Under the pieces are notes generated by a model. That model saw only the letters and a list, made by a program, of their open reading frames with translations, was not told the origin of the DNA and searched no databases. The position numbers were made by a program, and so were the translations under genes. Below are positions 54,877-64,000 of a stretch of DNA of 64,000 bases, in pieces. Origin of the DNA: Mixophyes australis (taxonomy: Eukaryota > Chordata > Amphibia > Anura > Limnodynastidae); the NCBI GenBank assembly GCA_036250195.1, contig JAVHZZ010000009.1, positions 44,297,824 through 44,361,823 on the forward strand. Reading direction: 5' to 3'. The stretch's first letter is position 1, and each line of letters begins with the position of its first letter.

Positions 54877-55209
54877 GGGCCTGATTCATTAAGGATCTTA
54901 ACTTAAGAAACTTCTTATTTAAATCTCCTGGACAAAACCATGTTACAATGCAAAGGGTGCAAATTAGTATTCTGTTTTGCACATAAGTTAAATACTGACT
55001 GTTTTTTCATGTAGCACACAAATACTTGCTAGCTTATTTGTACACCGAAATTTAAAGTTGATATTTGTGTGCTACATGAAAAAACAGTCAGTATTTAACT
55101 TATGTGCAAAACAGAATACTAATTTGCCCCCCTTGCATTGTAACATGGTTTTGTCCAGGAGACTTAAATAAGAAGTTTCTTAAGTTAAGATCCTTAATGA
55201 ATCAGGCCC
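54877..55209. mobile_element. Near-perfect palindromic MITE (333 bp)
   Basis: Arms start GGGCCTGATTCATTAAGG and mirror each other for about 140 bases to a short AT-rich centre. CTT flanks both sides (54874-54876 and 55210-55212), a 3-bp duplication as in Harbinger-type elements. Confidence 0.85.
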
Positions 55210-55221
55210 CTTATCTTGTGC

Positions 55222-55519
55222 CAGTGGCGGATCCAGGTAGGGGGGGCGATCGGGGCAATCACCCCCCCCTAGCAGGGGCTTGCTGCCGACGGCTGCACAC
55301 TGTGCAGGTCCGTTTAGCAGTGACGGTGTGCTGCCCGGCTGCTCTGATTGTGTTTTAAACACAATTAGAGCAGCCGGGCAGCACACTGTCACTGCCGAGC
55401 GGACCTGCACATACTGTGTAGCCGCCGGCAGCCTTATATGTCGGAAAGGGGGCGGGGCCTAAATCGTCCCCCCCCCCCTAAATCGCCCCGGGTATAGCAA
55501 TTTCCTAGATCCGCCCCTG
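55222..55519. mobile_element. hAT MITE (298 bp)
   Basis: Ends CAGTGGCGGATC and GATCCGCCCCTG, interior palindrome around CTGCCCGGCTGCTCTGATTG. TCTTGTGC at 55214-55221 and 55520-55527 is a perfect 8-bp duplication. Confidence 0.92.
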
Positions 55520-55620
55520 TCTTGTGCAAAATTTAAGATGCTTATTTTAAGAAGAATCAGGGAGATAAGAGTGAAGTTAAGATGGATTTTCATCTTAACT
55601 TAAGAAATTCTTACGCAGTG

Positions 55621-56445
55621 GATTTTGATTCTTGATTCTTATATAAAACAAACAATAAAGTCCAAAGGGAGCTGCCAGGCAAAGCAGCATGCAATGGAAG
55701 GGGCTTATAGGCAGATCCTGACAGTACCCCCCCCCCCCCCACCCCTTAGGGCGAATTCAGACGTCCGATTACCAAAAATGTCTAAATTCATTGATATCAT
55801 AGTCCACAATGGGGGGACCGGCAGAAAAGTCCTCGTCCATGGGTGGGAAGGTGAAAGAAGTCATGCCAGAGCGAAGTTGAAGCACTGCAGAACCTCCTCT
55901 ATTCTCACGTCTTCCCCTTTTAGGGGATTTTCTCGGAATAGGAGCCTGAGTCAACTGGGAGGAGCACAAAGGTAGCTCTAGGACTGTTGTGCTGGGTAGT
56001 GTTGCCGAAAGCACAGGTGACCCACAAGATGGCACTGCAGGAGTTGGTGAAAACTTGTTGACTACTGCCTCAACAAATAGTTGTAAGTCAAATAGGATGG
56101 GGTGATTAGTCTCAACCAAAGGATTTGCCCATTCCATAGTCTCTGCTCTAAAATTTGATAACAAAAACAAAACCTGCCTCTTTGGGTCACTGACAAGGCC
56201 AGATACTGAGGGGAAAAAAGAAGCACGAAACCTCAGTATAGCACTAAATTGAGAAAGGTGCCCCTCAAAGGTAGGTGACAGCTCCAACTGGAGACCCTCG
56301 ATAAGAGGCGGCTTGGGCTGGGCACACTTGGAGGTGGACCCAGACTGGGTGGCAGACTTGGCAGCAGGCCCAGAATGGGCAGCAGACTTGGCAGCAGGCC
56401 CGGACTTGGCAGCAGGCACGAACTGGGCGACAGACTTAGCCTAAA
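55621..56445 (-). mobile_element. Gag-only gypsy-type element, 3' end and LTR start
   Basis: On the minus strand a gag-like ORF is followed after about 40 bases by a G-run ending in GTAC, then TGTCAGGATCTGCC at 55717, the pattern of polypurine tract plus LTR start seen in Gypsy-1 (GTAC then TGTCAGG). No pol lies between gag and the LTR. The LTR is cut near 55621. Confidence 0.65.
55769..56419 (-). CDS. Gypsy/RTL-type Gag-like protein, 216 residues
   Basis: An open frame. The N terminus has short repeats (PAAKSGPAAKSAAHS) from a ~27-30-bp tandem repeat. Residues 60-120 follow the capsid pattern of sushi/RTL Gag: RQVLFLLSNFRAETMEWANP matches the position of KVAYIISLLSGRALAWASP. The C terminus is acidic and Pro-rich. 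No zinc knuckle or protease follows. The true start may lie upstream of 56419 because the ORF is bounded by a stop close by. Product status is unknown. Confidence 0.6.
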   Translation of the reverse strand: MPAAKSGPAAKSAAHSGPAAKSATQSGSTSKCAQPKPPLIEGLQLELSPTFEGHLSQFSAILRFRASFFPSVSGLVSDPKRQVLFLLSNFRAETMEWANPLVETNHPILFDLQLFVEAVVNKFSPTPAVPSCGSPVLSATLPSTTVLELPLCSSQLTQAPIPRKSPKRGRRENRGGSAVLQLRSGMTSFTFPPMDEDFSAGPPIVDYDINEFRHFW

Positions 56446-56499
56446 ATTTAATTCCTCAGTAAGTTTGTGAGGAGGATAGGCGGACCAGATTCATGAGGC

Positions 56500-56656
56500 A
56501 AATTAGGGCCCAATAAATTTGACACTTATGAAATGCTTGTAATTTTACTTACGTATACCATAGCAACATCTGACAAAAAGGTCTAAAAGCACTGAGGCAG
56601 AAAACTTTGTGAAAACCAATACTTGTCATTCTCAAAACTTTTGGCCATGACTGTAG
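56500..56656 (-). mobile_element. Tc1/mariner end (TIR and adjoining sequence)
   Basis: The minus strand begins TACAGTCATGGCCAAAAG and continues TTTTGAGAATGACA, the terminal repeat of a widespread fish/frog Tc1 family, starting at a TA. Only about 150 bases are present. Confidence 0.75.
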
Positions 56657-57009
56657 TGAGCAGAAAGGCTTTGGAATGCCCCTCTGACCTCTTAAGATCT
56701 AGGGGCACACTGCCATTTTTAATTGTTTCATTTTTATTGCACAGGGCCTGGTTTATTACAGGAGGCGAATGAGCCTGCATAGCATTTCACTGAATGAGTC
56801 CCATGAAAAGTATAGGCCTTAAGCAAAGAATTGCATTTTTCCAAGCAATGTCCAAGCGTTAAAAACTCATCAATAAGGCAACAGTAGACAGAGCACATAC
56901 CGCAACATTGTGATATCTATTAATTAATTAGGAGGGCATTGTAAAACCATCGATCAACTACAGATCAATTAACTGCAATTTTCAACCTTGAACATGAGTA
57001 GTCAGTTTT

Positions 57010-57710
57010 TATAAAAAATTATCAGACGAGAACTTTACAGATCAGCATATTATAGTCGGAACCCACTCAGCACACTTGGCAATGCACTTTGTAAGTTCAG
57101 TGATGCAAACAACAGGCAATGGCCTACCAAGCAGTGGTTGAAGTTAAGATGTTCATATGATTCATCCACCACTATGTTCCTAACAAACAGACGAGGGTAC
57201 ATGTGAAGCCAAAGCACTATACAGCCCCAAATGCTTGTTTCCAACAGTGAATTGTTCTGTTGGTTCCATAATGTGGCGGGCGCATTTTCTGTCATGGTTT
57301 TGGGTGCAGTCATTTAGTCCAGGTCAATGCTAATCGCTACTTAATGGTACCGAGTGAGCATCTTCACCCCATATTGCAGCATTCCTTTTCTGTCAGGAGG
57401 GGTATTTTCCAAGACGACAATGCCACAAAGCATGTGTGGTTAACCAATGGTTTGATGAGCATGTTATTCATATGTCAAGGCCTTCTCTGTCACCAGATCT
57501 GAACACCATCAAGCTTTTATGGGATATTCTGGAATGACACCTGAGACAATGTTTTCCTCACCATCAACCAGGCATCAGTTGAGTGAGTGACGTTTTTGTG
57601 GAAAAATTGTGCTACATCCCCCTACACAATGTCAGACATAGGTGGATTCAATGCCACAATATATGCACGCCATACTGGCCGCACACAGTGGCCAAAAGCC
57701 TAAGTGACTT
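57010..57710 (+). pseudogene. Tc1/mariner transposase remnant
   Basis: Pieces in different frames: TRVHVKPKHY near 57190, then PRRQC/FQDDNATKH-like bases near 57405-57430 (second catalytic Asp), WFDEHVIHMSRP, and LSPDLNTIKLLWDILE near 57490-57535. In the family pattern SPDLNPIEHLWD the catalytic Glu follows; here IE is changed to IK. Further on VFVEKLCYIPLHNVRH. Many stops; dead. Confidence 0.8.
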
Positions 57711-58779
57711 TATATTAGTGTTTAAAAAAACAAAAAGAATTCACAAAAGATAATTGTTCCCCTACTCTCCAGACAGAGAAGAAGACAGACATAGAGACAT
57801 CTTTGAAGTGACTATATTTTATGTCTGATATGTTTTACTCTGGGTACTGCACTATTTAAAAAATAATTTATTATGTCCAAAACAATGAAAGTTAGATTGA
57901 AAAAAAATGTAAGAAAATGTTCAGTCGCAAAAAAACCCCCACAAAACTTTGTATAGAAGAGTATCAGATATAAATAATTGGTAGCTCAAGGTAATGCACG
58001 TTTGGTGTTCTGATTCCAGCATATAATCAACAGAATTATCAGTAAAAAAGTAATAAAGAATGTGACATTTCAAATGAGTGGAGCTACATACAAAATAAGT
58101 TTACAAAAATCATGCTGGCATATTAGTTATACAATGGGTGAAATAATCAATCTTTATAGGTGAATATATGCCTAATGTGCCAAATTAGAAAACTTGACTT
58201 TTACACATGGAGTATACATACTCACTGTTTCTTTATCATGGTTTGCTGCCTCTGAATTGTGGAGTGAAACACTTGTAATTTCAGTCAGCGAACTTTGTTT
58301 TCTGTTTTGGTGGATTGGCACGGGACGGCAGCATACACAATGGAGCCAGAGTACAAAGAATAAAATGCCTCTCATTTTTCCATGACCAAATAAAGAGTGA
58401 AAGAGGAGCCATGAATATTTACAGACCATTTTTTCTCTTCTGTCTCGTTCCTTGGCAATCACTGTCTACATCTGACTTTGTTGCTTGTCCAGAGAGTTCT
58501 AATTCCAAAGCATTTAGATGTCATACTAGTTTCCATAACAACAAAGAATCTTAGATAAAGCATGCATCAACTGACACCAACATCTATATTATTACATCAT
58601 AATATTACTTATGATACAGTATGGCCTTTATAATATACATTTGAAGCTATTTTTGAAGTATAATTAAAAAATAGGCATGGGGAATTTGAAATGGCAATTT
58701 AAAAAGGTTTTCATACAGGTTCAAATTTACGAAAAGGCTATTCTGTTTTTGTTTTATCAAATGCGATATGGTTATTTAT
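57711..58779. other. Unassigned AT-rich sequence
   Basis: No coding or repeat family recognised. Confidence 0.4.
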
Positions 58780-58832
58780 ATATATTATTTATTTATATAG
58801 TGACCCATATTATGCAGTGCTTTAAAGGGAAT
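58780..58832 (-). mobile_element. L2-like LINE 3' tail scrap
   Basis: ATTTATTTATATAGTGACCC and GCAGTGCTTTAAA resemble the L2 tail at 11760-11810. Confidence 0.5.
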
Positions 58833-59490
58833 ACTCAATATCATATATACTAGAAGAATATCCCTTATGCTTAGGTGAAATTGCCCTGAAACATGAAAGA
58901 ATATTTGATCAATGTTTTGGGATTCTTGAACAATATTTCTCAGACAATGGATTACACTTGTTCCCTTCTGCAATAAAGCACAACAAACATTATAAGATGC
59001 AAGAGCATGCAGTTTTTATGTGTTTGACAAGACTCCATTCAATTAAATGAATGGCGCCATGCTCGGCACAAAAAATTAATCAAAAGCATTTTATATAGTC
59101 TTCATGTTCAAGAGGACTCCATAAAGTTGAATTTGTGGTACTCTAGTTGGGTGGTGCTGGATGGGGACAACTGATTGCCTCTCTTCAGATGGAGAGTCGC
59201 CAACCCCCATACAAACAGAGGAGAGACCCTGGTTCGAGATAATAACTGGGCACTATTAGAAGATTAGCTTTTATTGACAGGTACCAAGGGAAAGAAGAGG
59301 AGACAGAGTGTTTTGGGGCATTCCCAGGAAAATTGGTTAAAGTCAATAGAAATTTATAAGTAAATGACTTTAGAAAATTCAATGTTAACAAATTACAATA
59401 TAACTTATTTTAACATCCTAGTATTCACTATATGTTCCTAAAAATGTATGCTAGTGTGTTTCTTATATATAACCTATATATAACCCTAGG
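58833..59490. other. Unassigned sequence
   Basis: Nothing recognised. Confidence 0.4.
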
Positions 59491-59745
59491 GCAGCATGGT
59501 GGCACAATGGTCAATAATGCTGCTTCACAGTACTGGGGTTATCCAGTTAGGTTTTCAACAAGGGTCCTATCGATGTGTAGTTTGTATGTTCTCCCCATGT
59601 TTGCATGGATTTCCTCCGGGCGCTCTGGCTTCTTCTAAAGACATATATAGTAGGTTAATTGTCCACAGACTAAAATGAATCCTAGTGTTGTGTGAGCTTG
59701 TTCGTTAGGGAACTTAGACTGATATATATTATCTGGACAGTGTTG
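59491..59745 (+). mobile_element. V-SINE-type SINE
   Basis: GCAGCATGGTGGCACAATGG (A box region), a degraded B box, then the conserved core TTTGTATGTTCTCCCCATG, TTTCCTCCGGGCGCTC, and TAGGGAACTTAGACTG. The tail is lost. Confidence 0.8.
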
Positions 59746-61768
59746 CATACTGCTATTTAATTAAGCAATAATAGATAAATCACTATTCAATTTAACTAAT
59801 ATGCAGATATTTATTATTCATATTATACCATTCTTACGAAGTTCTTCTAAATAGAGTAATTCTTTAAATAGTATGCTACTTTAGTGTACCAAGGTCCTAG
59901 GCCATGTAGTAATCAAGGACAGCTCTGCTATAAGCAAAGTTCAGCAATACACTCTAGTGTACTAGAATAATCAGGTGTGATAGTTTCTATCACTAAGCTT
60001 TTGGGATGTGTTTGTTTGGTTAGTTCCCTTATTCTTTTTCACTAGCCTTAGTCATCTTACCGGAGTATGTTCACCTAGACAATACTTAATTTGTTGGTGT
60101 GCAGTAATAAGTGTGCAGCAGGTGAGTTTTCGGTAAAGTCACTTATTAACATATCCTTGACAAAGTCCGTAGGAGTCGACAAAATGTGTTGATTATATCA
60201 TCTACACATCACATAGAAGACAGATAGGACTTGTTGAGCAGAAGTGCCTGGCTCCTGTTCCTCACACAGCCATGTTAGACCTGCAGACTATTAATGCTCG
60301 GCTTGCATTTCCAACACGGCTACTGCAGCTATAGAACACTAGCATCCCATCAAAAGTTATAGCCACCCATACAACATACTGCACCCAGTGTCTCCCCAGA
60401 CACAAGGATAAGCACTTGCATATAGGAGCCAATACCTCATCTGTGTCAGTGTTTGCAGCACCCAGGAAAGAACCAGTTGGTTGAGGTAGCAATCAGAGAC
60501 ACATTACGTCGGGCCAATTTAGCATCGCAGCTAATTGAATCTCCCCCAAAATGTCTCAACTTTGCTATGTGTCAGTTAAACTAGGAATAACGTAGATAGC
60601 ACAATTGAATATAAAGGACATCAATTAGAGTTAGGAGCAAAGCAAAAAAATTGAACAAATTTTTCAACTTGACAAAACCATATTGCACTGCGGGAGAGGA
60701 ATTTAAAATGAGCAGACAGTAGGCTGTTCCCATTCTGACTCATTATTAGAAAGCATAATGTAATTGGGAGCAGCCGGCTGGAGGGCCGCAGGTGAAAACT
60801 TGGCAGGCCACTGACAGATGGCAGATAGGTAAACATTTTGGTATATTTATCATAGGGCGAAAATCTCTATAGCAGGATAAAACAGGTGTTTTCTCCAGGC
60901 CCACGCCAGTGATAACATTCCCCAGGGTTTCACATTCAACTTAAAAAAATATAATTCTAACAAATAATGGCTCCGCTATGGCGCACCTGGATAAATGCTG
61001 CCTACATACTCTTAGAGGTTCACCATAAAAGCCTATTTAACAAGCACTGCAGTGGTACAAATCGCCATCCATTTGAATAAAGCATTTTTTCAATGTACAG
61101 TAATTTTAGAATATGTTTACATACTTTATTGTATAATATTTGTTACAATTTTTTTTTTTTTTTTTACTAAGAGGAATTGGAAGCCCAAGTCTGGGCTCTC
61201 AGTTCCACTGCACAGGTCTGAACAGGCAAGCCGGGTCACGTATGCACATATCTCCGAAGATTGTCCCAACACAGCATTAAATTAACATTTACCTCTCTGG
61301 GATGGTACAGATCAGGCAGCTAAGTATTGATCAGCTGCCATGTTGAAATTTTGTTGATAAATTAGGGCGACAGGTGACTTTTTATCACCACGATTAGCGG
61401 GGGAGAAAATCAGCCTTAGCACCACGTGACAGACTCTTAAATGTCAATGTTTATGGGCCTTAGGCTCCTCACAAGGATATTAAAAACTTCATCTGAGCTA
61501 TCTCGTAGGTGGCTTTCTGTTCCATTCAATGCCATGGGAATAGAAACCACAGCCTGAGGGAAAGTGAGTAAAATGCCTGGGTGCATGTGTAGGCACACAC
61601 AATTTCTTATTCAGCCACCTCTGAAATGTTAAGCTTTTTATCCAAATTGGCAAAACTAACAATTATAAGCATGTGTGAGAAAACTGGGTTCAAGATCAAA
61701 TTTCCACTTTGACCACTGTTCTATATGCTATGCAGGGAACCCCACTAGAGTATAAGCATTCTGGAATC
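59746..61768. other. Unassigned sequence
   Basis: A poly-T run at about 61149-61165 is the only notable feature. Short open frames have no family signature. Confidence 0.4.
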
Positions 61769-61770
61769 AA

Positions 61771-61995
61771 TCATACCTCCCAACTGTCCACATTGAAGTG
61801 GGACAGTCCTGATTTCAACTTTGGTTCCAGGACAGTTGGGAGATGATGGGTGTCCCTTGGGCAACAGGTGCGTGTGGCATATCACTGGGGGGCTTCGTAT
61901 GCCCAACGTGTAGTGAACATGCCTGCATGTAGCCTGAACACACAGCCCTTTTTGTGAGTGCATCAACGATTTGGAACAACCAAAAGTTGGGTGGT
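61771..61995. mobile_element. MITE with CATACCTCCCAACT ends
   Basis: CATACCTCCCAACTGTCC at the left and AGTTGGGTGGTATG at the right are inverted repeats; AAT flanks both sides. An internal GGACAGTTGGGAG repeats the arm near 61832. Confidence 0.65.
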
Positions 61996-62164
61996 ATGAA
62001 TCTGTGGCCTAGTCATTTGGCTCTGTTAAAATAACAAGTTTGGACATTAACACAAGCTTAAGCCTGAAATATCCTAAATGCCTAGTAACCAATGGTACAC
62101 ATGCTGCATTGAAACTAGTTTAGCTGCATCATGTAATTGTTATTGCACAGACACACATAAATGC

Positions 62165-62505
62165 ATAGTTGCTTACTCTCCCGGAACATAAGCTAAACTC
62201 CCGGATACCACTGCAACACTAGAATGGGCACTACTCTCCAGCACACAGAAAGAGGTGCGCTACATGAAAATGACCACTGCTCTCCATCACTCACCAGCAC
62301 ACAGAAAAATGTGCGCTACAAGAAAATGGACATTGCTGTAAAGAGGTGTGCTAAAAGAAAATGGGTGCCACTCTCCTACACCGAGGACTGATGTCACAAA
62401 ATTACTTTAAAAGAAACGTCTGTTTGTGTGTGTTCCATAGTTGCCTACTCTCCCAAAATGTCTGTAAGACTCCCAGATTATTGGGAGATCCTGGGAAGGT
62501 AGGCT
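62165..62505. mobile_element. MITE pair, CATAGTTGCCTACTCTCCC type
   Basis: CATAGTTGCTTACTCTCCCGG at 62165 and CATAGTTGCCTACTCTCCC at 62440 are two copies of one end; TGGGAAGGTAGGCTA at about 62494 is the inverse end of the second. Between them GAAAATG and GTGCGCTAC units repeat. Confidence 0.55.
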
Positions 62506-63217
62506 AGATCCCCACTTTGGGCCGGATGAGTCTAACTCATGAGTGTAAAAAGCACTTTTAGCCAAGGATCCGTCTCAGTCAGAGTGCAAACCTCTCTGCG
62601 CTTAGAGAGGTGGAACGGAGAAGGTAGTGGGCGAGCCTAGCAATGTAAAGGCATATTTACGCACCTTAGATGCTCTGTTGAGTTGAAAGCAGCCGCAGAT
62701 AGGTCTCAAGGAGACGTACCTTTGCGGGTGCTTTCTATTGGTGCAACAGACCTTGCTGTGTTAAAAAAGAAGTAATAAAATTATTATTTTTTCTAAAAAA
62801 AAGCTGTGTAGCACATCCCAAACAGCATAACCAATCATTGTGCTATTTGAGGCGAGAAGCACAATATTTTTTTACATTAATTTATTCATTTATCTGTTTT
62901 ACAGGGCCGTTCTGACTTAAAACACTTAAGTGTATCATGCGCTCTGGCCCATAAGGCAGATAAAGAAATGTGTTTGTGGAATTTATATAGTATTCTGAGT
63001 CGCACAGACCTGCTTCTCGAAATACTAAACTACGGAACGCAATTTACACTTACAATTTCAGTGTAAATCGCACCCAACTCTACATCAGGCCCTGTGCCTC
63101 CTGAATTATCAGCTTCCATGTGTGCGCACATGATGATACAACGTTGCGCGCCACTCACAAAAGTCAGTATGATATATCAGGGAACAGCAAGAGGAATATG
63201 AATCCTCACCACTCAAA
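62506..63217. other. Unassigned sequence
   Basis: CATCAGGCCCTGTG near 63083 could be a degraded MITE end. Nothing else. Confidence 0.35.
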
Positions 63218-63441
63218 GGGGGGTATTGAATTGTTAGGAAATCCCACCGCGTAAAAACTACTACCGTTATTACGGTAGTAGTTAGCTGGATTTCAGCTCG
63301 CGGCTCAGGGAGCTGCGAGCTGAAATCCAGCGAGAAAATTACTGTAGTAACGGTTTTTTCCGCGCACTATTACCATAATAACGGTAATAGTGCGCGGACT
63401 GCGGGATTTTCTCCGTTTCCGCCCACAATTGAATACCCCCC
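63218..63441. mobile_element. Harbinger-like MITE (224 bp)
   Basis: GGGGGGTATTGAATTGT at the left and ACAATTGAATACCCCCC at the right; AAA flanks both sides. The interior holds two more hairpins (CTACTACCGTTATTACGGTAGTAG and GAGCTGCGAGCTGAAATCC) with many CG dinucleotides. Confidence 0.85.
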
Positions 63442-63786
63442 AAAGAGTGAGCAAAAGACTTGCATTACAAGAAAAGATAATCAGTCCTAGATATATTTTC
63501 ATAAATAAACATGGAGGTTTATTTTATGGTAACTGTTCATTTTGACAAGTATGGATTTTACAAATAATTACCAATAGTTGACTCAATCATTTTATTTTGA
63601 GAATATTTTGCTTTTTAAATTGAGTTTTATGGACATCATAAAAGTTATATTTTATTTGTGTTTCTTTTTTGTCTACACTTTATGATAATACATTAAGTAA
63701 ATTATTAAAAAAAAATTAATTGGTGTTTACTTCTTGCATTAAATAAGGTTTCCTGAAAAAGTTGTTGGACTCACTTTGAATTTTAT
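63442..63786. other. Unassigned AT-rich sequence
   Basis: Nothing recognised. Confidence 0.4.
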
Positions 63787-64000
63787 GGGGCATATTCAAT
63801 TAGCAACGTTACTCGCAAAAGTAACGCAGTGTTAAAAGTATTGTCGTTAGTAAGGTAATTCTAACCCGGATTTCAGCTCCCCCAGAAACCGACGTTAAAG
63901 GTACCGTAATAACGGTAATTACGCGCACTATCACCGTAATAACGGTAATAGTGCGCAAGCCGCGTTACTTTTGACAGTAACGCGGCCAATTGAATATGCT
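63787..64000. mobile_element. Harbinger-like MITE, cut by window end
   Basis: Left end GGGGCATATTCAATTAGC; near the window end GGCCAATTGAATATGC is its inverse. Shares ATAACGGTAATAGTGCGC with the MITE at 63218. Arms pair through GTTACT..AGTAAC blocks. Confidence 0.8.

Larger units (their letters stand above)
54854..55620. mobile_element. Outer MITE carrying two nested MITEs
   Basis: The left end GGGGCCTGATTCATTAGTGATCTT resumes after the inserts with ATCTTGTGCAAAATTTAAGATGC.. and AGTTAAGATGG. It resembles 51033-51400. Its right end is not identified. Confidence 0.5.

Overview
This window is vertebrate nuclear DNA, most likely from a frog with a large, repeat-rich genome. The organism is inferred from the repeat set: chromovirus-type Ty3/gypsy elements, a DIRS element, L2-like and L1/Tx1-like LINEs, Penelope-like (PLE) GIY-YIG remnants, Tc1/mariner, hAT and Harbinger-like palindromic MITEs, and tRNA-headed SINEs. 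I find no credible host exon, rRNA, functional tRNA, CRISPR array or bacterial-style operon. Essentially everything that can be named is mobile-element sequence, much of it nested.

Layout. 0-10.4 kb: an LTR remnant, then a hAT-like DNA element (908-10356, TIRs, near-perfect 8-bp target duplication). Inside it lie a hAT MITE (1151-1296), a minisatellite, and degenerate Gypsy-1 (2466-10306). Gypsy-1 carries a reverse-oriented solo LTR exactly in its primer site and a 1.4-kb tandem/inverted array in its 3' LTR. 11-18 kb: gypsy integrase scrap, L2 LINE with a 675-codon open RT frame, L1/Tx1 ORF1 scrap, MITE, 17.7-kb minisatellite. 20-23.5 kb: PLE-like end, LTR of the 36-kb family, DIRS reverse transcriptase. 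23.5-28.9 kb: Gypsy-2, complete from LTR to LTR with a 5-bp target duplication and a chromodomain, but with a few frameshifts and a stop. 29-35.7 kb: SINE head, MITEs, minisatellites, L2 fragment. 36.1-40.3 kb: a very young LTR element (838-bp LTRs differing at one base, perfect 5-bp duplication) encoding one intact 781-residue protein and no RT, protease or integrase. 41.9-46.7 kb: reverse-strand LTR element with SCAN-like gag and protease, split by another L2-like LINE. 46.7-50.7 kb: LTR, L2 fragments, foldback with a hammerhead-like motif, solo LTR. 51-64 kb: SINEs, PLE GIY-YIG remnant, nested palindromic MITEs, a gag-only LTR element, Tc1 remnants and more MITEs.

How the parts work together. 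Gypsy-1 and Gypsy-2 share three functional signals: a leader sequence complementary to their own predicted transcript 5' end (Tf1/sushi-type self-priming), a GGGAAAC frameshift heptamer just before the gag stop, and a hairpin in U5. The most interesting candidate is the 36-kb element, because its intact ORF and near-identical LTRs imply recent movement using enzymes supplied by another element. All reading is by eye; copy numbers, ages and family names need database searches.
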